This document shows, one piece after another, positions 8,681-18,601 of a DNA stretch of 50,204 nucleotides (within the stretch, counting starts at the first letter, position 1; each line of letters starts with the position of its first letter). Source of the stretch: Chloroflexi bacterium TSY. GTDB taxonomy: Bacteria > Chloroflexota > Anaerolineae > Caldilineales > Caldilineaceae. The DNA is taken from positions 1 through 50,204 of the forward strand of contig JAHBNG010000113.1 of assembly GCA_019217005.1 (NCBI GenBank), given 5' to 3'. Both the position numbers and the translations under genes were made by a program. The notes beneath the pieces are model-generated. The model had not been told where the DNA came from and ran no database searches. It saw nothing but the letters and a program-made list of their open reading frames with translations.

Positions 8681-11600
8681 CTACATCTGAACAAGCTCTT
8701 CAACTTCTTTTACCTGGGCATCATCACGCTCACCCCCACTTTGCACAATTTTATCCCCCTCAAGACGCAAGCTAATCATCTTGCTAACGCCATCATCACC
8801 CATTGTAATACCGTAAATGGTGTTGGCACCTTCAAGCGTTCGTCTATTATGTGTAACAATAATAAATTGAGTGCTGGAGGTCAGGGTTTCTACAGTCTGA
8901 CGGAACCGGTCAACATTTGCTTCATCCAACGCTGCATCGACCTCATCCAATACACAAAAAGGTGTTGGACTTACATATAGAATCGAGAAAATAAGCGCAC
9001 AGGCCGATAGGGCTCGTTCACCACCAGACAAGAGCGCCAGACTTTGAGGTCGTTTTCCTGGGGGGCGTGCAATAATCTCAATCCCTGTATGATTGAGATC
9101 TTCAGGTGTTGTCAAGACTAGCTTGGCTGTTCCCCCATTAAACAGCAACTCAAAAAAGCGTGCGAATTGTTCAGAAACGGCTGTGAAGGTCTTACTTAAT
9201 TCTATTTCCATCAATTCATCAAGCTCTTTAATGATGGTACGCAGATCCCGAGCCGCTTTTTCTAGATCTTCAGACTCGTTTTTCAGAAACTCATATCGTT
9301 CAGCTGCCTCGTCATATTCACGTGGCGCTTCGGGATTAACGTTGCTCACCCGGCTTAAGCGAACACGCATCTCTTTGACTTCATCCTCTAGGCCCTCTGG
9401 TAATTCTTCTACCATAGGCAACGCTTCTACAACACTTTCCAGAGGTAGTGGAGGCTGGTAAGCAATATCCTGACTCTGCTCGAGCTGTACCAATCCGAAA
9501 TCTTGTTCAATATCGTAACGCAGTTGAACAAGCGCATCCTCTGTTCGCTGCAGCTTCAGTTGCGCTGTACTCCATGTGCTTTCTTCCTGGCGTAATACTC
9601 TTTGGAGTTCACGTTCGGTTTTTTCCGTCGCTGACTGATTTTTCGCCAACTGAGCGAGTTCCGCTTCAGCTGGGTCAATCTTTTCCTGATATTGGACGAT
9701 CTCTTGACTCAACAAATGCTCTTGTTCGGTTAATTCTGCAATACGTTCTATCAACGCTTCTGCCTCTTCGCCCAAATCAGCAGCACGTTGCTTTTTGGAT
9801 TGAATCTGGCCGACAATTTCTTCTAAACTGAGTTGCTGATTATTCTGAAGCGTCTGTTGGCTGCGCAGATTCCCCTGTGCCTCCGCGGCCGCCGCTCGTA
9901 AATCAGCTAGCTGAGTCAGTAGCTCATCTGCGCCAGATGCATCCACATTTGCTTCGGCCAATGTTAGCATTCGCTCAGCCTCACCCTGTTGCTGAATCTG
10001 CTCTTCGAGCCGATCTTGTTGCGCTTGCTCTTGCTCGTTAAGTTGACTTTGCTCAGCTTCAATCTGACTCATGCGTTCTGCGTGCCATCGAATCGTTTGC
10101 TCCACCCGATCCAACACGCGTCGCTCTTCTGCCACAACTTCTACTTGTTCCTGTCGTCGATCGATTATATCCGCCAAAATCTGTTGTCGCTGTTCAATGA
10201 GCAATCGCCCCTGTTCAATCTTTTCGCTGCACGTCTGGCAGGTTGAAGCCACCTTTTCAGCCATCTCTTTAGCAACAACGATTTGTTCTGGTAGTTCACG
10301 AAATTCACGTTCGCGCGACAGAACAGACTCATCGCGTCGGCTGCTGTCCCGTCCACCGGTGACGGCACCCCCAGGGCGCACAATCTCTCCTGCGAGTGTC
10401 ACAACTGTAGGACGTGGTCCTCTGCGGATACCGTCCAGTGCTTGGCGCGCCGCTGGTAGATCTTGGGCCACCCACACCCGCCCCAATAGCGAGAGCACCA
10501 CCTCTTCGACTTGTGGATCATATTCGACAAGATCGGCTCCATTTCCCAGAATGCCACTATGATTAGGGGCTTCGATGCGTGGTAAGACATTTAGTCGATC
10601 TAAGGGTAAAAACGTGGCGCGTCCTCGACCAGATTGTTTTAAAAAATTGATTGCGCCGTAAGCATTCTCCCACCGTTCCGTCACGACATTCTGGTAGGTT
10701 CCACCAAGGGCTGTTTCAATCGCCTTATCCAAGTTGGATGGTATTCGTACAAGTTCCGCAACGGTTCCTAAGATCCCCGTCAACCGTTCGGCATTATGCT
10801 GATGGCTGTTCCCCAACTGCAATACAGCACGTACGCCGCTGGCATACCCTGCACCTTCATTGCGGAGTCTTTGTAGCAGATCATAGCGGGTCTGTCGCTG
10901 ATCAAGTGCTCGATCAGCAGCCTGTCGTTCTGCTTCATACTCTCGAAGTTGCCCAACAAGAGCAGTAAGAGTCTTTTCTGCCTGTTGGATCTCATGTTGC
11001 AATGCGTGAAATTTCTGATCAGTGTCGGAAAGCTCTTCCTCGGCTTTCTGAATCCCCTGCTGGGCCTCTTGTGATTCGCTTATGGCCTTTTCATGTCTTA
11101 ATCGTTCGGTTTCTCGCTCTGCCCGAAGTACGGCACTTCGCTCTACAATCTGCGATAGACGACTTTGGCTATCAGCTTGAAGCTTCTGAACGTGTAGTAA
11201 TCCCTGGCGGGCCGCCTCTACGTTGCGCTGTAGCGTGACTCGTTCTTGTTGACGTTGATTCAATTGATCCTGGAGCGCTTCGCCAGCGCTTTGGCGTTCA
11301 GTATAGAGAGCGCTTGCTTTCGCTACTGTGTTGACGAGCTCTGTCAACCTTTCTTGAATCGTTTGAGCTTGTAGACTCAATGGTGATAGTTCACGCATTA
11401 ACTCTTCCCGGCGCTCTTGGAGCTGATGCAATCGCTCTTGCCCTACAGCAAGTTGACGGGTAACAGCTTCGGCTCTGTTGTGAAGATGACTTGCTTCTCG
11501 ATGGAGTTCACCTAGATGCTGACGCAGTTCAGCCTGCTTGGTACGAAGTTGTTCGATTTTTGTACCGAGTGCCGTGAGTGACTGTTGACGCGTCTCTACA

Positions 11601-12361
11601 CTCTGTTTAAGCCTTGCTTCCGCGAGTTGATTTTCCGTGAGTTGATTTAACGTGGTGTGCCATCGGTAGCCGTACCAAGTGCGCAACATGCCACGTAGAT
11701 CGTTGGCGATTTGTTCACGTTCGCGTGCTCGTTCGGCTTGACGGCGCAGATATTTCAGTCGCGGACTGAGCTCTGCAGTAATGTCGTAAACCCTTGTCAG
11801 ATTTTGCTGGGTTGCGTCAAGCTGACGTAATGTTCGAGTACGTTTTGCTTGATAGGCTGTAATCCCGGCTGCTTCTTCAAAGAGCGAGCGTCGTTCTTCT
11901 GGCGAAAGGCTCAGCACTTTGTCGATCAAGCCCTGACCAATAACAGCATAGGTTCGCTTGCCAAGCCCTGTATGCGAGAGCATTTCGGTGATGTCGCCCA
12001 GACGTGCACGTTGACCGTTGAGGAGATACTCGTTGTCGCCATCACGATAGGCCCGTCGCGTGATTTCGATCTCACTAAAATCAATCGGCAGCTCGCCATT
12101 ACTATTGTCGAGCGTTAAACTGACCTGTGCCATTCCGAGTCGCGCCCGTTTTTCCGATCCCGAAAAGATAACGTCACTCGTCTTTTTGGAGCGTAATAGA
12201 CTAAAGCTTTGTTCACCCAAACTCCACCGAATTGCATCGACCACGTTGCTTTTCCCGCTACCGTTGGGGCCAACGATGGCCGTGATCCCCGGATCGAAGA
12301 TAAATTCAGTTTTATGCGCAAAGGTTTTAAACCCTTGAACCACGACGCGTTTAATGAGCAT
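8681..12361 (-). CDS. smc: Chromosome segregation protein SMC
   Basis: This is a full-length SMC ATPase of about 1226 residues, the core of the condensin-like complex with ScpAB. The N-terminal Walker A is GPNGSGKSN. Two long Gln/Glu/Arg-rich coiled-coil arms flank a hinge that contains [13 protein letters not shown] and the Gly-rich GGAVTGG segment. The C-terminal ABC signature is [10 protein letters not shown] and Walker B is [11 protein letters not shown] take the ATG at 12361 ([14 protein letters not shown]), where family homology begins; an ATG nine codons upstream adds only non-conserved residues. The gene lies downstream of a membrane-protein gene on the same strand, separated by a 64-bp hairpin. 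scpA and scpB are not in the window. Confidence 0.95.
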   Translation of the reverse strand: MLIKRVVVQGFKTFAHKTEFIFDPGITAIVGPNGSGKSNVVDAIRWSLGEQSFSLLRSKKTSDVIFSGSEKRARLGMAQVSLTLDNSNGELPIDFSEIEITRRAYRDGDNEYLLNGQRARLGDITEMLSHTGLGKRTYAVIGQGLIDKVLSLSPEERRSLFEEAAGITAYQAKRTRTLRQLDATQQNLTRVYDITAELSPRLKYLRRQAERAREREQIANDLRGMLRTWYGYRWHTTLNQLTENQLAEARLKQSVETRQQSLTALGTKIEQLRTKQAELRQHLGELHREASHLHNRAEAVTRQLAVGQERLHQLQERREELMRELSPLSLQAQTIQERLTELVNTVAKASALYTERQSAGEALQDQLNQRQQERVTLQRNVEAARQGLLHVQKLQADSQSRLSQIVERSAVLRAERETERLRHEKAISESQEAQQGIQKAEEELSDTDQKFHALQHEIQQAEKTLTALVGQLREYEAERQAADRALDQRQTRYDLLQRLRNEGAGYASGVRAVLQLGNSHQHNAERLTGILGTVAELVRIPSNLDKAIETALGGTYQNVVTERWENAYGAINFLKQSGRGRATFLPLDRLNVLPRIEAPNHSGILGNGADLVEYDPQVEEVVLSLLGRVWVAQDLPAARQALDGIRRGPRPTVVTLAGEIVRPGGAVTGGRDSSRRDESVLSREREFRELPEQIVVAKEMAEKVASTCQTCSEKIEQGRLLIEQRQQILADIIDRRQEQVEVVAEERRVLDRVEQTIRWHAERMSQIEAEQSQLNEQEQAQQDRLEEQIQQQGEAERMLTLAEANVDASGADELLTQLADLRAAAAEAQGNLRSQQTLQNNQQLSLEEIVGQIQSKKQRAADLGEEAEALIERIAELTEQEHLLSQEIVQYQEKIDPAEAELAQLAKNQSATEKTERELQRVLRQEESTWSTAQLKLQRTEDALVQLRYDIEQDFGLVQLEQSQDIAYQPPLPLESVVEALPMVEELPEGLEDEVKEMRVRLSRVSNVNPEAPREYDEAAERYEFLKNESEDLEKAARDLRTIIKELDELMEIELSKTFTAVSEQFARFFELLFNGGTAKLVLTTPEDLNHTGIEIIARPPGKRPQSLALLSGGERALSACALIFSILYVSPTPFCVLDEVDAALDEANVDRFRQTVETLTSSTQFIIVTHNRRTLEGANTIYGITMGDDGVSKMISLRLEGDKIVQSGGERDDAQVKEVEELVQM

Positions 12362-12390
12362 GAGAAATCGACCGCGGCAATAGATCATTG

Positions 12391-12454
12391 TCAGTCGATC
12401 GCAATCGTCAGGTTCTCCGCTTCACTCCAGAATGACACGATTGCAATCGACTGA
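12391..12454. repeat. Long hairpin between membrane-protein gene and smc
   Basis: TCAGTCGATCGCAATCGT (12391-12408) faces ACGATTGCAATCGACTGA (12437-12454) with one mismatch. The loop itself contains an inverted GTCAGGTTCTCC ... CAGAATGAC segment that resembles the interior of repeat E1. The hairpin begins two bases from the upstream stop codon and lies in the smc 5' region, so it may terminate or modulate read-through into smc. Confidence 0.7.
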
Positions 12455-12456
12455 TT

Positions 12457-13179
12457 TTAAAAGGAAAACGTTGTATGCCACAAACCAGACAACACAAGTT
12501 CAAGCAGAAGACTGATCAATAGTAATCCTATCGATGTGGTCAACAGACGGCGATGCTCTGTCAGATAATAGATAAGCGACCAATTGCCTGTCTGCATAGG
12601 TTCTGCCAGCAGAATAGCAAACCCTGTATAACTCAGGATTCGAGCGATCGTCCATATCGGCAAACCAGCAACGAGCCCCAGAGGAGTATTGTTGATCGAC
12701 AAGATGGACCCGGCATAGAAGCCAGCGATGTTGACAGTTCGCTCTAAGATCCAGATTCCGATCAAACCCCCTGTGGCCAGTGTGCCGATCGTGATCCCGA
12801 TTAGTTCAAAGATAGTTTGCCACGGACGACGCAATGGACTATCCAAATGACTGACACCAGTAAAGAACCATTCGAAAAACGCTGCTTTGCGATTGAATCC
12901 GTCGGGAATTGCTCGTTCGACCTGTTCAGGCATGAACATGGAAAGCAAAATCATCACGACAAGCTGACAAACAAGCCAGATTGCGACAATACGCAGTGCT
13001 TGACCGGTCAGACGTTGGCGAATCGCAAAGCTTAGAAAGACCGTGAGCACAATGGTCTGAAGAATGGGCAATAACCATGACTGACTTAGCAGAGTTGGCA
13101 GGGTAGTCGTGAGCACCGCAAAGAGTCCAACAGTCGCAAGAAAGAGTGGATCGCGTGTAATGCTATAGTCTGGTTGCAT
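12457..13179 (-). CDS. Multi-spanning membrane protein of unknown function
   Basis: About 240 residues with roughly six hydrophobic segments, including FLATVGLFAVLTTTLPTLL, IVLTVFLSFAI, LVCQLVVMILLSMFM, FELIGITIGTLATGG and a C-terminal LLLISLLLELVLSG. The topology is loosely reminiscent of Yip1-type proteins, but I see no signature that proves this. The open frame extends 14 codons further upstream to 13221, but those codons lie in the arm of a family A repeat. I therefore place the start at the ATG at 13179. No SD is visible at either. It is probably co-oriented with smc. Confidence 0.65.
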   Translation of the reverse strand: MQPDYSITRDPLFLATVGLFAVLTTTLPTLLSQSWLLPILQTIVLTVFLSFAIRQRLTGQALRIVAIWLVCQLVVMILLSMFMPEQVERAIPDGFNRKAAFFEWFFTGVSHLDSPLRRPWQTIFELIGITIGTLATGGLIGIWILERTVNIAGFYAGSILSINNTPLGLVAGLPIWTIARILSYTGFAILLAEPMQTGNWSLIYYLTEHRRLLTTSIGLLLISLLLELVLSGLWHTTFSF

Positions 13180-13190
13180 TTGAATTTTTG

Positions 13191-13266
13191 AGTGTGTACC
13201 ACAAAGTGTATAAATGAACACTGCTCAGTCAGAGAAACGCTGCATTTACACACGTTGGGACACACT
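13191..13266. repeat. Family A inverted repeat, copy 3
   Basis: AGTGTGTACCACAAAGTGT and the facing ACACGTTGGGACACACT form the arms, with CTCAGTCAGAGAAACG in the centre. It lies immediately upstream of the membrane-protein gene and creates a spurious N-terminal extension of its frame. Confidence 0.8.
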
Positions 13267-13357
13267 CCCGAATTTTCTGATCATTCCTAGATTGTGGGCA
13301 ACAGTAGGTCGGTCTTTGTGAATGTGTTTTGAGGGATCGTGCGAAGCGTCAATGCGC

Positions 13358-13391
13358 AAAAAAAAGGTGGCCCCGACTATTGAGACCACCG
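13358..13391 (-). terminator. Intrinsic terminator of the bc-complex operon
   Basis: On the minus strand, GGTGG (13390-13386) pairs with CCACC (13370-13366), with additional internal G/C pairs, followed directly by eight U residues (A-run 13358-13365). It lies downstream of the cytochrome c gene, the last gene of the Rieske/cytochrome b/cytochrome c operon. Confidence 0.65.
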
Positions 13392-13455
13392 TTCTCCAAA
13401 ACTTAGTGCTCGAGAATCTAACCAGTCTCACAACCACATTTCGGATAGATTCTTA
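13391..13455. repeat. Family F repeat, partial copy
   Basis: GTTCTCC...TGCTCGAGAA and CTCACAACCACATTTCGGAT match the right half of the copy at 24546-24629. The left end is missing or too diverged to see. It abuts repeat E1. Confidence 0.5.
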
Positions 13456-13610
13456 AAGCGTGTTTTAAAAGTCATTCTGAGGAGATTTTGGGACGAAGAA
13501 TCCGACGTTCCAAGTGCAAAAAGAGGATTCTCCGCTCCGTTCCTCCGGCGTCCTTCGGACCACTTCGTGAACAGAATGACTTGCTTTGACACTTTTAAGA
13601 CACGCTCTTA
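13453..13610. repeat. Family E inverted-repeat element, copy 1
   Basis: The termini AAAGCGTGTTTTAAAAG and CTTTTAAGACACGCTCTTA match those of the element at 44553-44702. Inner arms GTCATTCTG and CAGAATGAC form a second stem. The interior includes a GGATTCTCCGCTC segment. No open frame is present. It resembles a non-autonomous element; a possible CTTA duplication is too short to rely on. Confidence 0.7.
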
Positions 13611-13625
13611 GACAGATCTGTAAAT

Positions 13626-14507
13626 TTATTGTTCTCGATTCGGATCCAGCATCCACTGGGCCAATCCCCGAATCTCCTCCTCGCTCATCTTTTCAGCAAA
13701 ATTTGGAGGCATGATATTGGGCAGGTAACTTTCGACAACATAGTCGTTGGGATTCACAATACTTTGATACACATATTCTTCAGCACTTAGCCCTTCAACT
13801 CGATCTCCCGCACGTTCATAGAGATTTCGCTGATGAGGACCAACTGGTCCGCGGTTGTCTGCCGTTTGATCTTGATCGAGCATGTGACAGCCGGAACATC
13901 CCAGACTCACCCACAAGTCTTGGGGGGCGCGTATCTCGCCTTCCACCACTTCTTGTTCCCCTTCATCTACAACGGGCGCATCCACACCGATGAACGGTTG
14001 CCATGGATCAGGATTGTCAGCTGTTCCCTGCAGCAAGGCTTCTTCTTCCCAGTTCATCACATAACGTACGAGCGAAAGAACCTGATCGTCGCGTAGTGGA
14101 CCACCAAAGCGCGTACCCCAAGTTGGCATCTTCTGTGCCCATTGGTCATCAACCTTGCTGGGACGGCCAGCGTGAATCGTCAGTTCGACATAATCTTCCA
14201 AAGATCCAGCCCATCCGATATCATCTTTACGTTGTGTAAAAAAGTATTTGCTGTTTAATGCTGGGGCAACGTTCGGCAACCCTTTGCCGTCTGGAGCGTG
14301 GCAATTTGCACAGTTATTCGCAAAGAGAGCAGCTCCCTTCTCGATGCTACGGCCTTCCCAACTGACCGTTTGAGCCGCCATCCGTCGCTCTTCGGTCACC
14401 TGAATGATGATGAGCGCCACCAGCGTGATAATGGCAAATACGAGACCCAACCAGATTTTTGTAATCGGCGATTGAACATATAGATACTCATACAGAGGTT
14501 TACGCAT
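13626..14507 (-). CDS. Membrane-anchored dihaem cytochrome c of the bc complex
   Basis: The 293-residue protein has one N-terminal membrane anchor (about residues 17-37) and two c-type haem sites facing the periplasmic side, C66-A-N-C69-H70 and C204-S-G-C207-H208. Candidate methionine ligands occur in the following segments (e.g. MPTWG and [10 protein letters not shown]). Its gene lies nine bases after the cytochrome b stop codon, so the two are surely cotranscribed. It should be the cytochrome c1-like subunit that takes electrons from the Rieske centre and passes them to the soluble or tethered cytochromes encoded on the other strand. The SD overlaps the cytochrome b stop (GGAGTAA). The operon ends at the terminator at 13358-13391. 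Confidence 0.9.
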   Translation of the reverse strand: MRKPLYEYLYVQSPITKIWLGLVFAIITLVALIIIQVTEERRMAAQTVSWEGRSIEKGAALFANNCANCHAPDGKGLPNVAPALNSKYFFTQRKDDIGWAGSLEDYVELTIHAGRPSKVDDQWAQKMPTWGTRFGGPLRDDQVLSLVRYVMNWEEEALLQGTADNPDPWQPFIGVDAPVVDEGEQEVVEGEIRAPQDLWVSLGCSGCHMLDQDQTADNRGPVGPHQRNLYERAGDRVEGLSAEEYVYQSIVNPNDYVVESYLPNIMPPNFAEKMSEEEIRGLAQWMLDPNREQ

Positions 14508-14516
14508 GGGATCTGC

Positions 14517-16133
14517 TTACTCCGCGTCTTCTTCTTGTGATAAATAGCTAAAGTCCTTCAAGCCATACTGTTCCCAGTATAGTGAATCTTTATGGAGCCA
14601 GAAGGAACGCTCGTAATCTTCTTCTGTCCCTTCAGCACTCAACCAATAGATTTCCCAATGAATCCGTTTGAGGTTTGGTTGGTCTTGAATCACGTGCAAC
14701 AGACCGTATACTTCATTGAAATCTGGATCTTTTCCTTCCCAACGGTGGACTTCTTCTTCATATGCATGCATGACTTCGGCAAAGTGTTCGTTTTCACCGT
14801 GATACCCATCACGGGTGTCATAGGTGCCGAGCGGTAGATTTTCGTATCGAATTTCACGAACCAGTCCAGCACCCTCTTCTGGCATAATATGCTGAATTAC
14901 TTCAATCGCTGGCGCACCTTCAACTGCGTAATTGGGTGTCCCCATCCAACTCCAGATGACCATCACAATTCCCGCAACAATCCCGCTGATGATCGCAACA
15001 CGGCGATCTTTCCCGCGGCGCGAAGGATTTGGATCGAGGTAGGGGATGATGCACAGGAGTATGAACAACACTGTTGGTATAATGACACCAGCATAGAGCT
15101 TATCCGCTATTTTTAATAATCCTTGTAGCCAATAAAAATACCAGGGCGCCACTGTATGTAACGGGGTGGATTGCGGGTTCGCAATCGATTCGAGCGGTGC
15201 CTGGAAAAGATATAATGTGATGACGACCAGAACGGCTGTAGATCCAACCAAGAAACTGGTCTCATCAATCAATACATCGGGTAGGTAGTAGACACGTCGA
15301 TCCGCGGGCACTCTTTTCCCTGTGTCTTGCCCCACTTCTTCCTCTTGAGCCGGTAGGCTAATGCCATGCAGCACAACTTTGTAGTAATGAACGAAGAAGA
15401 AAAGGATTAGTAGCAGCGGCAGGAATAACACATGAAGCAGGTAGAACCGGAGCAGGCCGTTTGCACCAATGTCTGGTGCTCCACGTGCCAGCAAGTTGAT
15501 CTGTTCGCCAACAATTGCCGGCGGTATGGCTTCGGCCATAGAGGTTCCAATGGTGACAGCCCACAAGGCCAATTGATCCCAAGGAAGTAGATAACCCGAA
15601 AAACTGAGAAAAAGGGTGATGATCAGGAGCAGTCCACCTGTAAACCAGGTAAATTGTCGTGGAGGTTTATAGCTACCAGTCAAATATGTGCGCACCATAT
15701 GCGCCGTGACAATGGCAACCATCGCCTCGGCACCAATTCGATGCAAATCGCGCATAAATTGACCAAACGGTACATTGGTCAAGAGGCGTATCATGTCATC
15801 ATATGCTCGCTCCGGCGTCGGTGCGTACCAGATCATCAGGTAAATGCCCGTGATTGTCTCAACGATAAAAAGGTATGTCGAGAGTAATCCCAGCCGAAAC
15901 GTATGGGTGAAGCGCGTCACGCTTTCATGATAGTAGGTTGGCTTGATGTGCAACAGGAATGAATCTGCATGAGGTCGCAGTCGCGGATTGGGCCGTCCGG
16001 GTGGCTCACCGCGTAGCATTTTGCGAAACTCATCCGCTGTGATCCCCGCGGTGATCCGCGTAAAAGTATCATCTGCCAGATCAAGGACGGTTTTTATGAA
16101 TCCGCTTTTTTGCGTTTCTGGTTGTACGGCCAT
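14517..16133 (-). CDS. Cytochrome b subunit of a bc1/b6f-type complex
   Basis: The 538-residue quinol-oxidising subunit is embedded in the membrane. The four haem-ligating histidines can be placed in LHRIGAEAM...TAHMVRTY and in LLHVLF...FVHYYK. The quinol site reads APWYFYW rather than the classical PEWY. The N-terminal four-helix and the C-terminal three- or four-helix parts are fused. A soluble, Asp/Glu-rich C-terminal extension of about 130 residues (from roughly 410) follows the last membrane segment; its role is not known to me. The gene lies between the Rieske and cytochrome c genes, in the order Rieske - 181 bp gap - cytochrome b - 9 bp - cytochrome c. Confidence 0.93.
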   Translation of the reverse strand: MAVQPETQKSGFIKTVLDLADDTFTRITAGITADEFRKMLRGEPPGRPNPRLRPHADSFLLHIKPTYYHESVTRFTHTFRLGLLSTYLFIVETITGIYLMIWYAPTPERAYDDMIRLLTNVPFGQFMRDLHRIGAEAMVAIVTAHMVRTYLTGSYKPPRQFTWFTGGLLLIITLFLSFSGYLLPWDQLALWAVTIGTSMAEAIPPAIVGEQINLLARGAPDIGANGLLRFYLLHVLFLPLLLILFFFVHYYKVVLHGISLPAQEEEVGQDTGKRVPADRRVYYLPDVLIDETSFLVGSTAVLVVITLYLFQAPLESIANPQSTPLHTVAPWYFYWLQGLLKIADKLYAGVIIPTVLFILLCIIPYLDPNPSRRGKDRRVAIISGIVAGIVMVIWSWMGTPNYAVEGAPAIEVIQHIMPEEGAGLVREIRYENLPLGTYDTRDGYHGENEHFAEVMHAYEEEVHRWEGKDPDFNEVYGLLHVIQDQPNLKRIHWEIYWLSAEGTEEDYERSFWLHKDSLYWEQYGLKDFSYLSQEEDAE

Positions 16134-16270
16134 TCTTAACGTCGTCTCCTGAAACTTACGGGCATTGAGAACCCGATTTGGAAGTGCAAGATCGTAGCTT
16201 GATTTTCAACTGCATGTTGACCAGACCTGATAGCCAAATAGGTGTATCAACTATCTAGTGAAAAGTGTTT

Positions 16271-16302
16271 AAGTGACCGTCGCTTTGCAAGTGACAGCCA
16301 CC
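16271..16302. repeat. Possible short family C remnant between Rieske and cytochrome b genes
   Basis: AAGTGACCGTCGCTT followed by AAGTGACAGCCAC recalls the AAGTGAC(T/A)GTCACTT core of family C. It is short and imperfect, so it may be a remnant or chance. It lies in the 181-bp gap inside the operon. Confidence 0.35.
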
Positions 16303-16314
16303 TGTGTAAATATG

Positions 16315-17169
16315 TTATGCTGTGAGTTTTCTAGCAGGGGAGTCGGCTGCTGAGGAACCAGCAATTTTACGGCCCGTATTGACTGATATCACGCCTGGTT
16401 CTTCTTCGACAATATCGAATGAGTCAAGAGATCGCGGAGCAGGCCCTTCGATATAGAAGCCCTCTTTGTCGAACTTTGATCCATGACACGGACATTCAAA
16501 ACGCCAATTTGCCGGTTCCCACTTATAAAGGCAGCCTAAATGGGTACAGACCATGTAGAGAGCCTTGGGACCCTCGTCTGTATTAATGAGCCAAAATTTT
16601 CCGTCTGATTCTGCAACGGGCGCAGCATCGTTGGAGGGCAGTTCACTCTCTTGGAGAAAGAACTTTCCACCAAATTCGCCTGCGCGAAAGCGTGGATACA
16701 TAAAGAGATAGCTTGCAGCAAGCGTTTCTACTGTTAACAACCCCAAAGCAGCCCCCCATGAGTAGGTTAGGAGCTCACGACGGCTCATCTCCGCTTGGGC
16801 CTTGATTTCTTCTGCATCGGATTCTGATGCTTCTTCCACTACGTCAGCCTGTACTTCCTCGGCCGTTTCTGTCATGGCTACCGTAGTCTCTGAAATCTCA
16901 GCAGATGGAGCTTCGTCTGTTTCAGTTACCGCGTCTGCTTCACCTCCGGCGGAGGCCTCTTCGCTCATCCCCTCTGAATCTGCTGTCTCTTCTTCGTCTA
17001 TGCTGACCGATGAAGCAGCCTCTGTTGTTGAAGCACTGGTAGGTTCAGTCGATTCTGATTCAGCTTCTGGCTCTGAATCTGCCGTCTGTCTATTCTTGGC
17101 TGACTCTTGCATTTTGCGTTTTAATTCTTCGATACGCTTCTGACGATCGTCAGCTGTTGTGTCTGCCAT
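16315..17169 (-). CDS. Rieske iron-sulfur protein with long acidic N-terminal extension
   Basis: The 284-residue protein is the [2Fe-2S] subunit of the bc-type complex. Ligands are C208 and H210 (CTHLGC) and C226 and H229 (CPCHG), with C213 and C228 as the disulfide pair. A single membrane anchor spans about 134-157 after the RRELLT positively charged motif. Before the anchor, residues 30-125 are an unusual Ser/Glu/Ala/Thr-rich, strongly acidic, probably disordered segment. It would lie on the cytoplasmic side if the anchor has the usual orientation. A good SD (GGAG) precedes the ATG. The gene is first in the operon and diverges from the YtkA-like/CydA-like run across a 536-bp control region. 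Confidence 0.93.
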   Translation of the reverse strand: MADTTADDRQKRIEELKRKMQESAKNRQTADSEPEAESESTEPTSASTTEAASSVSIDEEETADSEGMSEEASAGGEADAVTETDEAPSAEISETTVAMTETAEEVQADVVEEASESDAEEIKAQAEMSRRELLTYSWGAALGLLTVETLAASYLFMYPRFRAGEFGGKFFLQESELPSNDAAPVAESDGKFWLINTDEGPKALYMVCTHLGCLYKWEPANWRFECPCHGSKFDKEGFYIEGPAPRSLDSFDIVEEEPGVISVNTGRKIAGSSAADSPARKLTA

Positions 17170-17338
17170 CTTGCTCCAAATCTCCTGTTGGCAAATGTCG
17201 GGTTATTGATTCAACCGGATTCCACATCATCATAAAATGCACAAAAGGCTAGCGCCTAGTGAATGGCCAAGCCGCATCGAATCAGAGTAAGGTTATCTAG
17301 AAAAATCCTGTTGAATCAGGTTATCAAATTTTAAATGA

Positions 17339-17360
17339 GATTGTACCATTTATCACAAAT
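17339..17360 (-). promoter_or_regulatory. Promoter-operator candidate for the Rieske/cytochrome b/c operon
   Basis: On the minus strand this reads ATTTGTGATAAATGGTACAATC. TACAAT is a good -10, but the matching -35 position (TAGTTC) is poor. The TTTGTGATA part recurs next to the -10 of the facing promoter, so it may be an activator or repressor site shared by both divergent promoters. Confidence 0.5.
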
Positions 17361-17475
17361 ACGAACTACTCTTTTTTATTCAACTAAGTAACATGAGCAA
17401 ATCTTCAATTGACAAACTGCTGAATAGAAAGAATATAGTAGGTCGTATAGCACGCTAATATAGCATAGAGTTGGT

Positions 17476-17575
17476 GATTGTCAAAATTATCACAAATGAA
17501 ATTTTACCCAAATTCAAACTTCAATCCACTTATTCATTCATCGTTTTGACACCCTTTGTGATATTTGGTACAATC
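17476..17575. promoter_or_regulatory. 100-bp inverted repeat carrying two more TTTGTGATA half-sites
   Basis: The arms begin GATTGTCAAAATTATCACAAA (17476) and end TTTGTGATATTTGGTACAATC (17575), with the same motif in opposite orientations. Together with 17339-17360 there are three copies between the divergent operons. They could be a regulator's operators or the ends of a small repeat element that supplies promoters. The rest of 17170-17705 shows no gene. Confidence 0.5.
17546..17574 (+). promoter_or_regulatory. Sigma-70-type promoter TTGACA-17 bp-TACAAT
   Basis: A consensus -35 TTGACA (17546-17551) is separated by exactly 17 bases from TACAAT (17569-17574). It reads toward the YtkA-like and CydA-like genes, with a predicted leader of about 125 nt. 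The TTTGTGATA motif lies inside the spacer, a position where a bound protein would block or remodel polymerase binding. Confidence 0.65.
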
Positions 17576-17705
17576 GCAACCCAAGCCCGATATAGTATCT
17601 GAATATTCCACTAAATAAAGTTATTTGAATGCAGCTTTCATTGGAATCGCTACATGTTACAACAGGATTTTTGCGGCATAACTTGAAACAGACCATATAG
17701 ACTCA

Positions 17706-18344
17706 ATGCGTAGATATGAAGCAGTTCTATATGAGGTAGTGCTGCAATGTTTGAAATTTTGGCATTGGGCGATATTGGTCTGTTTAATGCAATTATTATT
17801 CGTCTCTTCCACATCGTTGTTATATGAAACTGTTGAGGCGCATGGTGGGGGAGTTCCTCAGTTAAGCAATGTCGAGGTTGGACCCTATTGGGTGACAATA
17901 TGGACGCAACCCGATCCCCTGAGGGTAGGTATTGTTCACTTCACAGTGGCTGTTACTGAAGGCGTGATGGAAACCACATCTGGTGAGAGTAGTGGTACAG
18001 TTGTTGTAGATGCATCGGTTCAGATCACATCCGAATCGCTCTCTGAATCTAGGAGGAGAATTCACACCTACGCAACACACGAGAAGGCCCTGAATAAGCT
18101 CTTTTATGAAGCAGATATCAATCTTCCTTTTGAGAAGTGGTGGCTGGTAACAGTAGCCGTATCAGGTCCGGCTGGCGAGGGGACAGCGAACTTCAACATC
18201 GAGGTATTTCCCGCTCGATCTGTGAATTGGTTTCTAGTTCTGAGTACAGCTCTAGTCGTTCTAATGATAATCGGTTTGAATAGAATTTGGAATCAGAGAC
18301 GCGAAACACGCCACCTATATGCGTCCAATTCAGACGCGACTTAA
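17706..18344 (+). CDS. YtkA/FixH-like membrane-anchored protein
   Basis: The 212-residue protein has an N-terminal hydrophobic segment (about 20-40), an extracytoplasmic beta-rich domain that begins EAHGGG and contains VGPYWVTIWTQPDPLRVG, and a second membrane segment (about 180-200). The V-G-P-Y-x-V/W-T and P-L-R-V-G pattern recalls YtkA-like and FixH-like domains found beside copper-oxidase genes; this is a distant resemblance, not a firm match. It is the first gene after the promoter at 17546. Its stop codon TAA lies in the left end of repeat B3. No good SD precedes the ATG. Confidence 0.6.
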   Translation: MRRYEAVLYEVVLQCLKFWHWAILVCLMQLLFVSSTSLLYETVEAHGGGVPQLSNVEVGPYWVTIWTQPDPLRVGIVHFTVAVTEGVMETTSGESSGTVVVDASVQITSESLSESRRRIHTYATHEKALNKLFYEADINLPFEKWWLVTVAVSGPAGEGTANFNIEVFPARSVNWFLVLSTALVVLMIIGLNRIWNQRRETRHLYASNSDAT

Positions 18345-18560
18345 ACTTCGAACAATAGGGGGTGGTTCATTTTAGCTGGATAGATAGGTTTACACTTTTA
18401 GAAACAGAAAGAACGTTTATATTCTCTGATTTCGCCGGTTCTCAGAGAGAAAACGGTCTCATATAGATTTTTGTCTATATATCAAAAGTGTAAACCTAAT
18501 TTTGAACCACCCCAACAATAGGTTCGTTTTTTGTCGAGAGACGATTATCCGACGTTTAAA
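18341..18560. repeat. Family B repeat, copy 3, interrupted by the 155-bp element
   Basis: TTAAACTTCGAACAATAG (18341-18358) continues after the inserted element as GTTCGTTTTTTGTCGAGAG ... GACGTTTAAA. Without the insert it lines up along its whole length with the copy at 3760-3830. The left end supplies the stop codon of the YtkA-like gene. Confidence 0.75.
18359..18513. mobile_element. 155-bp MITE-like element, copy 2 (family D)
   Basis: It has the same length and terminal inverted repeats as the copy at 2024-2178 (GGGGTGGTTCA ... TGAACCACCCC), with a diverged interior that keeps the CATATAGATTTTT hairpin. It is flanked by a perfect 8-bp duplication AACAATAG (18351-18358 and 18514-18521). It is inserted in a family B repeat, so family B was present first. 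Confidence 0.92.
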
Positions 18561-18601
18561 TGTAGATGTAGCGATAAGTTTTGGAGAATGGTAACCAAAT
18601 A

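Noticed and set aside
13180..13221. Fourteen extra N-terminal residues of the membrane protein downstream of smc's 5' side
   Set aside because: They are encoded by the arm of a family A repeat and lack an SD; the start was moved to 13179.
17486..17575. Simple CRP/FNR sites
   Set aside because: TTTGTGATA is not a full CRP or FNR palindrome at any single copy, so no known regulator is named.
5476..17705. CRISPR array suspected from clustered repeats in long intergenic regions
   Set aside because: The repeats are dispersed, different families with no regular spacer length, and no cas genes are nearby.
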